DNA of 64,000 nt from UBA652 sp964598235 (GTDB lineage: Bacteria; Pseudomonadota; Gammaproteobacteria; Nitrosococcales; Methylophagaceae), in assembly GCA_964598235.1 (NCBI GenBank), contig CAZRAY010000003.1, forward strand, positions 1-64,000. Direction: 5' to 3'. The notes under the pieces were generated by a model. That model did not search any database and was not told where the DNA came from. It saw only the letters and a program-made list of their open reading frames with translations. The position numbers and the translations under genes are program-made. Below, one piece after another: positions 8,308 through 16,447 of this stretch. Each line of letters opens with the position of its first letter. The first letter of the stretch is position 1.

Positions 8308-10052
8308 AATCCCTTATCAGACAATTCCAACAAGCAGGCGTCAGTGAATTAGCCATCCAATTTGCCAAGTTTATCGGGCGCTTAGAAGATGATAATCAAA
8401 AAGAGATTGCTATTGCCGCAGCCTTAGCCAGCGAAGCAGTACAACAAGGCCATGTCTGTTTAGATTTGGCAAGGGCATGGACGCTCTTCCCGGAATGGGC
8501 GGATTGGGTGCCGCAAAATATCAGCGATTGGATAGCGATATTGAGGCAAAGCACATCGGTCGGTGATGAAGGTGAATTCAAGCCGCTTATCCTAACCGAA
8601 GCGGGGCAACTTTATTTATATCGCTATTGGCAGGATGAATGTACGGTTGCGCGCTTAATTCAAGCGCGATGCAAGCCTGTTGACGTTGATGTCGCTTTAT
8701 TGCAATCAGGTTTTGAAGCTTGGCCATCATCGGTTGACGGCGTGGACTGGCAGAAAGTCGCGGTATTGATGGCGCTAACGCGGCAATTCAGCGTTATCTC
8801 AGGTGGGCCCGGCACAGGTAAAACAACCGTTATCGCACAAGTCTTGCGCCTATTACGTCAGCAGTCAGTTGATACACGGATCAGCTTCGCGGCACCGACA
8901 GGCAAGGCGGCGGCTAGGATGCAGCAAGTCATTTCGAAAGAGGGCGCAGAAAACACAATAGAAGCCAAAACAATTCATCGCTTATTGGGCATCACGTCGA
9001 TGCGAGAGCAAGGCAAGTATCATGCTGATAATCCCTTGCCATTAGATGTGTTGATTATTGATGAAGCATCGATGATTGATATCAGTTTGATGGCGCAAAT
9101 ATTAGCCGCATTGCCTGCCGCGGCACAACTGATTTTATTGGGTGATAGCCGGCAACTTGCTTCCGTTGAATCGGGGGCGGTGTTGGATAATTTATGTCGT
9201 GGCGAGGTGAGCCTATCAGCGGAATTTGTATCACAGCTGAAAGCGGTAACGGGGATAGAATTAGCAGAAAACACATCTGCAAAAATGCCATTGATAGATT
9301 CAATGGTGATATTGCAGCATAGCTATCGCTTTGCTGAGGATAGCATCGTCGGGCAATTAGCATCGAGCACCTTAGCAGGCGATGCGGATGCCACGATGAG
9401 CTTACTGCAGAGCAATAAAAAGTATTGGCAAGCCACACAAAATGAATCCGAAATCGACAAGGCAATTGTGGCGGGTTATCAGCCTTATATCCAAGCCATC
9501 ATGGATCATGCCGCGCCAGAAGCGTGTTTAGCAGCATTCGAGCGTTATCGCATGTTATGTGCCTTACGAAAAGGTCCGCAGTCAGTCGCCGCTGCGAATG
9601 CCATTTTAACCCGAACATTACGGCGACTAGGCTGGCAAACTGATCAGCCGTTTTATCATGGCCAAGCGATTATGATCACGCAAAATAGCTATCAATTGCA
9701 GCTATTCAACGGCGATACAGGCTTGATATTGCCACACCCCGAAACAAGAGAATTGCAAGCCTGCTTCATCAGCGAACAGGGTTTAAAATGGATTTTGCCA
9801 ATGCGATTGCCCGCGCATGAAACCGCATTCGCGATGACCGTGCATAAAGCGCAAGGCGCAGAGTTTGATCAGGTTGATATTTTATTACCAGCACAATCCA
9901 GCCCCTTATTAAGCCGAGAACTGCTCTATACCGCGCTGACGCGTGCCAGAAATCACGTGACCTTATTGGCGAGCGAAGCAACTATTAGGCATACTATAGC
10001 AACGCGACATCAGCGAGATAGTAACTTAGCAAAACGATTGAACGATTTTTAA
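8304..10052 (+). CDS. recD: RecBCD enzyme subunit RecD (5'-3' helicase)
   Basis: The 582-residue product matches RecD length. Walker A SGGPGTGKTT lies near residue 166, Walker B LLIIDEASMID near 250, the TVHKAQGAEF motif near 512, and YTALTRARNHV near 542, all of the SF1B RecD type. RecD is the faster 5'-3' motor of RecBCD and controls nuclease activity before Chi. The 4-base overlap with recB makes a three-gene operon. It is the short RecD of RecBCD rather than the RecD2 type, judged by its neighbours and lack of a long N-terminal extension. Confidence 0.95.
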   Translation: MKSLIRQFQQAGVSELAIQFAKFIGRLEDDNQKEIAIAAALASEAVQQGHVCLDLARAWTLFPEWADWVPQNISDWIAILRQSTSVGDEGEFKPLILTEAGQLYLYRYWQDECTVARLIQARCKPVDVDVALLQSGFEAWPSSVDGVDWQKVAVLMALTRQFSVISGGPGTGKTTVIAQVLRLLRQQSVDTRISFAAPTGKAAARMQQVISKEGAENTIEAKTIHRLLGITSMREQGKYHADNPLPLDVLIIDEASMIDISLMAQILAALPAAAQLILLGDSRQLASVESGAVLDNLCRGEVSLSAEFVSQLKAVTGIELAENTSAKMPLIDSMVILQHSYRFAEDSIVGQLASSTLAGDADATMSLLQSNKKYWQATQNESEIDKAIVAGYQPYIQAIMDHAAPEACLAAFERYRMLCALRKGPQSVAAANAILTRTLRRLGWQTDQPFYHGQAIMITQNSYQLQLFNGDTGLILPHPETRELQACFISEQGLKWILPMRLPAHETAFAMTVHKAQGAEFDQVDILLPAQSSPLLSRELLYTALTRARNHVTLLASEATIRHTIATRHQRDSNLAKRLNDF

Positions 10053-10058
10053 TTGGCT

Positions 10059-10133
10059 CGTCATTCCCGAGATATTTTGATCGGGAATCCACTTTGGATA
10101 CATTCTGGATCCCCGCAGTCGCGAGGATGATGG
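10059..10133. repeat. dispersed inverted-repeat element, copy 1
   Basis: The left half begins GTCATTCCCGA and closes TCGGGAATCCA; the right half reads TGGATCCCCGC to GGATGATGG in roughly inverted orientation. The general form (GTCATTCCCG...CGGGAATCCA) is the same as the copy at 13842-13910. It lies in the gap between recD and the HerA-like gene. This looks like a short palindromic, non-coding repeat of the REP/dRS3 kind. Confidence 0.65.
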
Positions 10134-10168
10134 AATTAGATTAAAGCGCGTTAACAAAAGGGTTAAAT

Positions 10169-11641
10169 ATGGAACATAATATTTTCATCGGGCAAAGCAA
10201 TGAAGGCAAAGCAGTTCATATGCTTTCAAAAATGGGCAACCGACATGGCCTAATCGCCGGCGCGACGGGAACGGGTAAAACAATCACCATGCAAGGCCTC
10301 ACTGAAGGCTTTAGTGATATCGGTGTGCCGGTATTTCTTGTTGATGCCAAAGGCGATGTATCAGGAATCACCCAGCCAGGTAAAGAACATCCGAAAGTTG
10401 CTGAACGGGTTGAAATTATGAGCCTTGATGATTTTGCTTTTCAAGCCTTTCCAGGCACTTTCTGGGATATGTTTGGTAAAGATGGCCATCCCGTTCGTAC
10501 CACGATTTCAGATATGGGGCCGCTATTACTCGCGCGCTTGCTTAACCTTAATGAAACGCAACAAGGCGTGTTGTCATTAGTATTCCGTGTATCGGATGAT
10601 AATGGTTGGTTATTGCTGGATCTAAAAGATTTACGCGCCATGCTTAAATTTGTATCCGATAATGCGGCTGAATTTAGAACGCTCTATGGTAATGTTTCCT
10701 CAGCCAGTGTGGGCGCAATTCAACGTCGCCTAATTCAGCTGGAAGATCAAGGCGGCGACAAGCTGTTTTCTGAGCCCGTGCTTAATCTCGATGACCTCAT
10801 GCAAACCGATGAAAATGGCAAAGGCATGGTTAACTTACTCGTTGCCGATCAATTGATGAATTCACCGCAGTTATACGGTACATTCCTGCTGTGGCTGATG
10901 TCTGAATTATTCGAACAATTACCGGAGGTCGGTAACCCAGACAAACCTAAATTAGTTTTATTCTTTGATGAAGCGCATTTGATTTTCAAAGATGCACCTA
11001 AAGTCTTATTAGAAAAAATTGAACAAGTTGTGCGCCTTATCCGTTCGAAGGGCGTGGGTGTGTATTTCGTTACGCAAAATCCAACGGATATCCCTGACAC
11101 CGTATTAGGTCAACTTGGTAATCGGATCCAACATGCCTTGCGTGCCTTTACTGCTAAAGATAAAAAAGCCATTCGCGCCGCAGCGCAAACTTTCAGAGAT
11201 AATCCAAAGCTGGATACCGAAGAAATCATGACGCAACTCGGTGTCGGTGAAGCCTTAGTCTCGATGCTAGATGAAAAGGGCAGACCACAAGTGGTGGAAC
11301 AAACCTTGATCAAACCACCGAAAAGCCAAATTGGACCGATCACCAAAGCGCAACGCAAACAAATCTTAGCGGATTCACTAGTGGCTGGGATTTATGAAAA
11401 AACGGTCGATAGAAAATCAGCATATGAAATTCTAGCCGTGCGAGCAGAAGAGCTGGCTGAAAAAGTAGAGGCAGAAGAAGCTGAAGAAATCCGAGAAAAA
11501 GAAACCAAAAAATCCAGCCGACGCAGTAGCCGACAAACACCCACAGAAGCCTTTGTTAAAAGCGCCATGCGCGCGGTCGGAACACGTGTAGGGCGGAAAT
11601 TGGTGCGAGGGATATTGGGGTCGTTGTTTGGTGGGAAATAG
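10169..11641 (+). CDS. HerA-like helicase/ATPase, DUF853 (YjgR) family
   Basis: This 490-residue protein belongs to the FtsK-HerA ATPase group known as YjgR/DUF853. Walker A GATGTGKT is at residues 31-38, Walker B LVLFFDEAHLIF near 262, and an arginine-finger-type GNRIQHALRAFT near 325. The C-terminal tail is charged (Glu-rich, then SSRRSSR), with a Gly-rich end. Relatives form hexamers; E. coli YjgR has no settled role, although archaeal HerA works in end resection. It follows recBCD but is separated by the repeat element and reads from its own region. A DNA-processing role is inference. Confidence 0.88.
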   Translation: MEHNIFIGQSNEGKAVHMLSKMGNRHGLIAGATGTGKTITMQGLTEGFSDIGVPVFLVDAKGDVSGITQPGKEHPKVAERVEIMSLDDFAFQAFPGTFWDMFGKDGHPVRTTISDMGPLLLARLLNLNETQQGVLSLVFRVSDDNGWLLLDLKDLRAMLKFVSDNAAEFRTLYGNVSSASVGAIQRRLIQLEDQGGDKLFSEPVLNLDDLMQTDENGKGMVNLLVADQLMNSPQLYGTFLLWLMSELFEQLPEVGNPDKPKLVLFFDEAHLIFKDAPKVLLEKIEQVVRLIRSKGVGVYFVTQNPTDIPDTVLGQLGNRIQHALRAFTAKDKKAIRAAAQTFRDNPKLDTEEIMTQLGVGEALVSMLDEKGRPQVVEQTLIKPPKSQIGPITKAQRKQILADSLVAGIYEKTVDRKSAYEILAVRAEELAEKVEAEEAEEIREKETKKSSRRSSRQTPTEAFVKSAMRAVGTRVGRKLVRGILGSLFGGK

Positions 11642-11678
11642 GTCGCTGCCGCTGGGCGTTCATTTTTTTTGCGGACCT

Positions 11679-11707
11679 AAAAAAAACGGCACCCCGAAAG
11701 GGTGCCG
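11679..11707 (-). terminator. rho-independent terminator of the SPFH operon
   Basis: The stem CGGCACCC/GGGTGCCG (11687-11694 with 11700-11707) closes a CGAAA loop. Read on the minus strand it is followed by eight T residues (11686-11679), directly downstream of the SPFH gene. On the plus strand the T-run is broken, so it may only partly stop transcripts of the HerA-like gene. Confidence 0.85.
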
Positions 11708-11725
11708 TGAATCTATTATTTTAGT

Positions 11726-12994
11726 TTACTGCACCATCATCGGAGCGTTGCCAGAGGGTAGACTTAGGTCTAATGCGAGATCTTTGGCTGTTTTCACGCT
11801 GAGCATGTCAATAAGCGCTGTGGCGGTGCTGCCACCGTCTGCGGCACCGACTGAGCCCATCTGTACTTCAGGCACCCATTTTTGCTTCTCAACGGCGCTG
11901 GCAAAGCGAGACATGACCTTTTCATAGGTGGCTAGTTTTTGCGCGAGCGCACCATCGGCTTGCATTACGAGACGTTTATATTCACCATCACCTTCACCAC
12001 GCAATATCATCTCTTGCTTATATTCCGCCGCAGCCAATTTCTTTTGCTCGGCTTCTAGGCGCTGTTGGCTGGCTACTTCTACCTGCTGCTCGGCTTTAAT
12101 CACGGCGACTTCTTTGTTTTGCTCAGCAAACACGACCGCTTGCTCTTTTTCGACTTCTTTTTCATATTTAGCGGTCATCACGTTTGCCTTACCTTGCTCT
12201 TCAGCCGTAATCGCATCTTGCTTCGCACGCTCGGCATTGGCCTTGGCAGTAATGATCGCCATGGTCGCTTCACGCTTGGTCGCAATTTGAGTCAATGTTT
12301 TTTGCTCAAAATCCCAATCTGTTATTTGGAAGCCGTTCACTGAAATACCATATTCTTTTAAATCACTTTTCAAGTGAACAGGGCGACCATCATCTGCATA
12401 CGTAATTACAGGTACATTTTTAATGACCCGTTTACCCGTGCCTTCATCCACAGTGGAGATTTGTTGCAATTCAGTTTGATATTTACCATCAATGATTTGC
12501 TCGCTCGCCCATTGCGTATAGATACTCCGCTTTTCGGCATAGGCTTCTTCACTACTCATTAGACCTGCAGTCAAGTTCATGCCTTCTTCAGATACCGCTT
12601 TAATCAGTTTATTCGCGACACCTGCATTGCTTCGGAATGCTTTATGCAGTGTGAGCATCGTGGGTTCATCATTAGGTAATGAGAATCGCGCTTTACCATA
12701 CACCTTACCGGTACCACCATCTTGATAGCGCACAGCGATTCCCTTTTGGTTAATACTGGATCCACCACCGGCATCATCATTGCTTTTATCATAATCGAAG
12801 GTGAGTACATCACGGTATTCCGTTGCGGTACCAAACCATTTCATATAAATACCGGGGGAGAATTTCACATAAAGCTTACCCGTTGGATATTGCACCACCA
12901 TGCGGTTACCCGCATCATTAATACCAGCGGACATTGCCAGTAATACTAAAATAACGGCGATAACGCCGATTGGAAATAATAATCTCATATTCAT
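11726..12994 (-). CDS. SPFH/band-7 domain membrane protein
   Basis: This 422-residue protein starts with one membrane helix (about residues 4-24), followed by a band-7 domain (about 30-250). After that comes a long Ala/Glu/Lys/Gln-rich coiled coil (about 255-345), including ATKREATMAIITAKANAERA, as in flotillin-like proteins. The C-terminus is Gly/Ala/Met-rich. SPFH proteins build ring-like scaffolds at membranes and often bind proteases. The gene overlaps the upstream small gene (12991-13218) by 4 bases. It is not HflK/HflC by length or context. Function in this organism is unknown. Confidence 0.82.
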   Translation of the reverse strand: MNMRLLFPIGVIAVILVLLAMSAGINDAGNRMVVQYPTGKLYVKFSPGIYMKWFGTATEYRDVLTFDYDKSNDDAGGGSSINQKGIAVRYQDGGTGKVYGKARFSLPNDEPTMLTLHKAFRSNAGVANKLIKAVSEEGMNLTAGLMSSEEAYAEKRSIYTQWASEQIIDGKYQTELQQISTVDEGTGKRVIKNVPVITYADDGRPVHLKSDLKEYGISVNGFQITDWDFEQKTLTQIATKREATMAIITAKANAERAKQDAITAEEQGKANVMTAKYEKEVEKEQAVVFAEQNKEVAVIKAEQQVEVASQQRLEAEQKKLAAAEYKQEMILRGEGDGEYKRLVMQADGALAQKLATYEKVMSRFASAVEKQKWVPEVQMGSVGAADGGSTATALIDMLSVKTAKDLALDLSLPSGNAPMMVQ

Positions 12995-13218
12995 TTTTTC
13001 TCTCCTTTTGTTTTTGTTATTGTTGAAATTTCTTTTTGGATAATATCTTGGTAGGCACGTTCATGTGCGATTTCCTTGTCGATATCCAGTAAATTACTTT
13101 CCATTTCAACATTTTCTAATTCTTTTTCTTTTGATGAAAGTAAGCGTTGACGCTTTAACTCTCGAATGAAATAGGCAATTGCTAGGATTAGCAATATAAC
13201 CAGTGCGATTCGTATCAT
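12991..13218 (-). CDS. small membrane-anchored coiled-coil protein
   Basis: The 75-residue product has an N-terminal membrane helix (IALVILLILAIAYFI, about 3-18), then a charged, probably helical stretch. I do not recognise a family. The start is supported by an AAAGGAGAG ribosome site just upstream. Its stop overlaps the SPFH gene start by 4 bases, so the two are likely made together and may form a complex. Confidence 0.75.
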   Translation of the reverse strand: MIRIALVILLILAIAYFIRELKRQRLLSSKEKELENVEMESNLLDIDKEIAHERAYQDIIQKEISTITKTKGEKK

Positions 13219-13348
13219 AATTCTCTCCTTTTAAATCTTGGGCATGTGGCGTAAAAATACAGGCATGCACTATATCTTAATATTATGCAGTAAGTTTAGG
13301 TGTTGCCTTGCTGGTTTATTGATTGATTATTAAGTGCAAGGCGGTTGT

Positions 13349-13371
13349 ATGGTCTAAACGATTTTGACCAT
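13349..13371. repeat. short inverted repeat upstream of the SPFH operon
   Basis: ATGGTC (13349-13354) and GACCAT (13366-13371) are inverted around an 11-base spacer, 131-153 bases before the small gene at 13218. It could be a regulator site; no binding family is recognised. Confidence 0.35.
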
Positions 13372-13411
13372 TAGATCACGGATTACTACAGAATAGAGTT
13401 TGTTTTGAAAT

Positions 13412-13435
13412 GTCAATCAGACGGCTTTGATTGAC
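13412..13435 (-). terminator. inverted repeat after the glutaredoxin gene, possible terminator
   Basis: GTCAATCA (13412-13419) and TGATTGAC (13428-13435) form a perfect 8-bp stem with an 8-base loop, 19 bases past the glutaredoxin stop codon. No strong T-run follows on the minus strand (ATTTCAAAAC), so it may be a weak terminator or an operator. Confidence 0.4.
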
Positions 13436-13453
13436 TATATTAGTATAGCATAA

Positions 13454-13825
13454 TCAATGTGTTATGTCAAGGTGGCCCGCTTTCAATGTTTTGACTATTG
13501 CGCGTGTATTGTAGCCAGAGATAACGGTATCATTGACGACAACGATCGGGATAACCTTGCCTTCTAAGGCATCATAAGCTGCTCTGGCTTCATACGATTC
13601 TTCAATGTCATAATCAAGAAAGACTAAGTTACTGCGCTCTAGAAATGAACGTGTTCTTTTGCAATAACTACACCATGAGGTGCTATACATAATGATGGGT
13701 TCAGACTGATATTGGCTATAGTCTTTCGGGGTGAAAAATAAGCTGGAAAGGGTACTCCAATTTTGGAATACGATCACGGCGAGGGCGACGGGGAACCAGT
13801 ATGAGAGGGCTTTTTTGAAATACAT
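13454..13825 (-). CDS. membrane-anchored glutaredoxin-like protein
   Basis: The protein has an N-terminal membrane helix (YWFPVALAVIVFQNW region) and then a glutaredoxin fold with active site WCSYCKRTR, a VIPIVVVND cis-Pro strand and an ISGYN loop. It should reduce disulfides or glutathione adducts at the membrane; CSYC is a dithiol site. The start at 13825 (MYFKKAL) is favoured. An ATG at 13846 adds seven residues, but it lies inside a dispersed repeat (13842-13910), so the longer form may be a by-product of that insertion. It is read leftward, downstream of rpoH. Confidence 0.75.
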   Translation of the reverse strand: MYFKKALSYWFPVALAVIVFQNWSTLSSLFFTPKDYSQYQSEPIIMYSTSWCSYCKRTRSFLERSNLVFLDYDIEESYEARAAYDALEGKVIPIVVVNDTVISGYNTRAIVKTLKAGHLDITH

Positions 13826-13841
13826 TCCGGTTACTTCATTT

Positions 13842-13910
13842 GTCATCCCCGTGCAGGCGGGGATCCAGGTATATCAAAAAACAATGGATTTCCGTCTGCA
13901 CGGGAATGAC
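13842..13910. repeat. dispersed inverted-repeat element, copy 2 (MITE/REP-like)
   Basis: Two 26-base arms face each other: 13842-13867 and 13885-13910. The left reads GTCATCCCCGTGCAGGCGG..., and the reverse complement of the right reads GTCATTCCCGTGCAGACGG..., differing at only four positions. The 17-base centre is AT-rich. It fills the gap between rpoH and the glutaredoxin gene and includes the outer ATG of the latter. Copy 1 is at 10059-10133. Confidence 0.8.
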
Positions 13911-13919
13911 GGTTTGCGA

Positions 13920-14780
13920 TTAAGCTAATAAACCTTGCAACTTCTGAATAGCATTAGTCTCGATTTGACGAATACGCTCAGCAGAGACCTGATATTGGTC
14001 TGCTAATTGATGCAGGGTTGATTTACCTTCTTCTTTTAGCCAGCGTTGGCTAATAATATCGCGACTACGCTCATCAAGCGTGCCTAGCGCATGCGATAAA
14101 CGGTTATGCTGATAATTCGTGTAATCCGCTTGCTCTAGCGCGAGTGAAGGATCTTCATTCTCTGGCGCTGTTAGGTAGGCAGCAGGAGAGAAGCTATTAT
14201 CTTCATCATCATGATCGGTTGGCAAATCAAATGAGGCATCAGGCTGCGATAAGCGATTTTCCATGCTGATCACGTCTTTAGTGGTGACACCGAGATCTTT
14301 CGCTACCGCTTCAATCTCTGCATGATTCAACCAACCAAGACGCTTCTTGGCCCCACGCAAATTAAAGAATAATTTACGTTGTGCTTTGGTGGTCGCTATT
14401 TTAACAATGCGCCAGTTACGGATGACATATTCATGAATTTCCGCACGGATCCAATGCACAGCAAAAGAGACGAGGCGGACACCCTTGGTTGGGTCGAAAC
14501 GCTTCACAGCTTTCATCAAACCGATATTGCCTTCTTGGATCAGATCGACCACAGGCAGACCATAGCCGTTATAGCCACTGGCGATGCGAGACACGAAGCG
14601 AAGGTGCGATAAAACAAGGCGGTGGGCTGCGTCGAGATCACCATCTTGTTGTAAACGGGTGGCGAGATCAAGTTCTTCCTCTGCGGTGAGCACAGGAATG
14701 CTATGCGCAAGATTATTGAAAGAATTAAGGCTGCCAACTGGCGCTAATGCGTAGTTGTTTTGTTGTTTTAATGATGTCAT
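13920..14780 (-). CDS. rpoH: RNA polymerase heat-shock sigma factor RpoH (sigma-32)
   Basis: This is a 286-residue group 3 sigma factor. Region 1.2/2 spans about 29-125 (LTAEEELDLATRLQ, HLRFVSRIASGYNGYGLPVVDLIQEGN). The RpoH box QRKLFFNLR lies at 134-142, which identifies it as sigma-32 rather than RpoS or RpoD. Region 4 with the helix-turn-helix STLHQLADQYQVSAERIRQIE is near the C-terminus. It directs transcription of chaperone and protease genes. It lies directly after ftsYEX, the classic gammaproteobacterial order. It has its own extended -10 promoter in the 69-base gap before it. Confidence 0.96.
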   Translation of the reverse strand: MTSLKQQNNYALAPVGSLNSFNNLAHSIPVLTAEEELDLATRLQQDGDLDAAHRLVLSHLRFVSRIASGYNGYGLPVVDLIQEGNIGLMKAVKRFDPTKGVRLVSFAVHWIRAEIHEYVIRNWRIVKIATTKAQRKLFFNLRGAKKRLGWLNHAEIEAVAKDLGVTTKDVISMENRLSQPDASFDLPTDHDDEDNSFSPAAYLTAPENEDPSLALEQADYTNYQHNRLSHALGTLDERSRDIISQRWLKEEGKSTLHQLADQYQVSAERIRQIETNAIQKLQGLLA

Positions 14781-14810
14781 ATTAAGCCCTCCCCGTAAGT
14801 TAACTTTGCA

Positions 14811-14819
14811 ATTATACCA
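14811..14819 (-). promoter_or_regulatory. extended -10 promoter element upstream of rpoH
   Basis: On the minus strand the sequence TGGTATAAT carries a perfect TATAAT with the TGn extension, 31 bases before the rpoH start. No convincing -35 is seen, which is acceptable for an extended -10. A GGGGAGGG ribosome site follows. Confidence 0.6.
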
Positions 14820-14849
14820 CTTAAGACGATGATTTAATAAGAAAGTTCC

Positions 14850-15782
14850 CTATCTAGGCTCGATTTCTTTGATCCGTTGGTGCACAGTAAACCAAGCGCC
14901 CATAATACCCAGCCCTGCGCCGAGGAAGGGGAGAATCAATAAACTGGGTAGCACATGCCAGTGAAGCGTAAATTGGCTGCCATAGGATTCAGAAAGGCTG
15001 TTTACGGGACCATTGAGTAGGGCGAAGATGATGAGTAATATCAGCCAAGCGATAAATCCACCGAGGAGGCCATACCAAAAACCGGTATAGAGGAAGGGCC
15101 TACGAATAAAGGCATTGGTGCCCCCGATTAATTTGATGATGCTGATTTCATCTTTACGATTGATGATTGCCAATCGAATAGTGTTGCCAATGATCAATAA
15201 AACACTGAGCGATAATAACAAGCCGAGCAAACCGACACCCCGTTTTCCAATTTGGTGTAGTTGCCGCAAACGCTGCAGCCATGCCATGTCAAATTGCGCA
15301 TATTCAATTCCGGGGTGGGCATTTAAATTTGTGAGCAGGGTATTTATCGTCTCTGACGAAAGGTTATCTTTTGTTTCAACCAGAATGACTGCCGGCAATG
15401 GATTGTCAGGCAAGGCATCCAATAAGTCTTCCATACCAAAGCGTTGCTTAAATTCCGTTAGGGAGTCGGCGGCTGTGTGATATTCCGTGTTTTTAATCTC
15501 TGCTAGCGAGAGGAGTGTTTTGTTAATGGACTTCGCTCTAGATTCGCTAATATCTTGCTTTAGAAATAAAGAAATCTGAGAACCATCTTGCCATTGCGCA
15601 CTAACTTGATTGAAGTTAAATAATAAGATAAACAAACAAGCGGGCAAGGCGAGTGCAATACCAATAGCGAGACTGGTCATGCTATTGGCAATAGGACATT
15701 CCCATAATTTCCCCAAGCTAGAGAAAGCGGTTTGCAAATGGTGTAATAAATGAATTTTACCGATGGAGAATAAGCGTTTCAT
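14850..15782 (-). CDS. ftsX: cell-division ABC permease FtsX
   Basis: The 310-residue protein has a cytoplasmic N-terminal part, a first membrane helix (SLAIGIALALPACLFILLFNF), a large periplasmic loop of about 110 residues, and three more helices towards the C-terminus. This is the FtsX topology. With FtsE it drives peptidoglycan hydrolase activation (EnvC/Ami) at the septum. The stop of ftsE overlaps its start by 4 bases. The gene order ftsY-ftsE-ftsX-rpoH supports the call. Confidence 0.94.
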   Translation of the reverse strand: MKRLFSIGKIHLLHHLQTAFSSLGKLWECPIANSMTSLAIGIALALPACLFILLFNFNQVSAQWQDGSQISLFLKQDISESRAKSINKTLLSLAEIKNTEYHTAADSLTEFKQRFGMEDLLDALPDNPLPAVILVETKDNLSSETINTLLTNLNAHPGIEYAQFDMAWLQRLRQLHQIGKRGVGLLGLLLSLSVLLIIGNTIRLAIINRKDEISIIKLIGGTNAFIRRPFLYTGFWYGLLGGFIAWLILLIIFALLNGPVNSLSESYGSQFTLHWHVLPSLLILPFLGAGLGIMGAWFTVHQRIKEIEPR

Positions 15783-16447
15783 GACCCCATTTTCTCCTCA
15801 TCTATTCGGCCATGTTTTAGAGCGATTTCAGCATAGCCCATTTGCTGAACGAGGTTTAAATCATGGGTTGCAATCAGGACGGTTGTGCCGACTTGATTGA
15901 ATTGTTTGAAGAGTTGCATGATTTCAGCGGAAAGCTGGGCATCTAGGTTCCCTGTTGGCTCATCGGCAAGCAGGATCATCGGGCGATTGACGACGGCACG
16001 GGCAATACCGACTCGCTGCTGTTCTCCACCGGAGAGTGCTTCAGGCAGACTACGCTCTTTATCAAGCAAGCCTACTTTATCGAGCGCCGCGCGGACACGA
16101 CGTCCAATTTCTTGATGATCTGCACCTGCAATAATAAGCGGTAGGGCGACATTATCAAAAACAGTGCGATCATGTAGCAATTGATAATCTTGGAATACGA
16201 GACCGATTTGACGGCGATAGGCGGGCGTTTGTGAGGAGGTTAATTGGTTAATATTTTTATTGTTAATGATTACTTGGCCAGAGGAGCAACGTTCGACACC
16301 TGCAATGAGCTTGAGGAGCGTACTTTTTCCGGCACCAGAATGACCCGTTAGGAAAGCCATGCTCCCTGACTCCATCTGGAAACTAAGGCCAGACAAGGCT
16401 TCTTGGCCGCTGGGATATCGTTTATATACACCACCAAAACGAATCAT
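15779..16447 (-). CDS. ftsE: cell-division ATP-binding protein FtsE
   Basis: The 222-residue ABC ATPase shows Walker A GHSGAGKST (35-43), a Q-loop in FQDYQLL, the signature LSGGEQQR near 138, Walker B ILLADEPTGNLD near 157 and the H-loop ATHD near 193. FtsE is the ATPase partner of FtsX in the divisome. Its start overlaps the ftsY stop by one base, and its stop overlaps ftsX by four. The LPLIIAG and YQLLHDRTVF stretches are typical of FtsE. Confidence 0.95.
   Translation of the reverse strand: MIRFGGVYKRYPSGQEALSGLSFQMESGSMAFLTGHSGAGKSTLLKLIAGVERCSSGQVIINNKNINQLTSSQTPAYRRQIGLVFQDYQLLHDRTVFDNVALPLIIAGADHQEIGRRVRAALDKVGLLDKERSLPEALSGGEQQRVGIARAVVNRPMILLADEPTGNLDAQLSAEIMQLFKQFNQVGTTVLIATHDLNLVQQMGYAEIALKHGRIDEEKMGS

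Noticed and set aside
11726..12994. SPFH gene as part of a prophage or as hflK/hflC
   Set aside because: No phage genes are nearby, and neither the length nor the neighbours (no hflX, hfq, purA) fit HflK/C.
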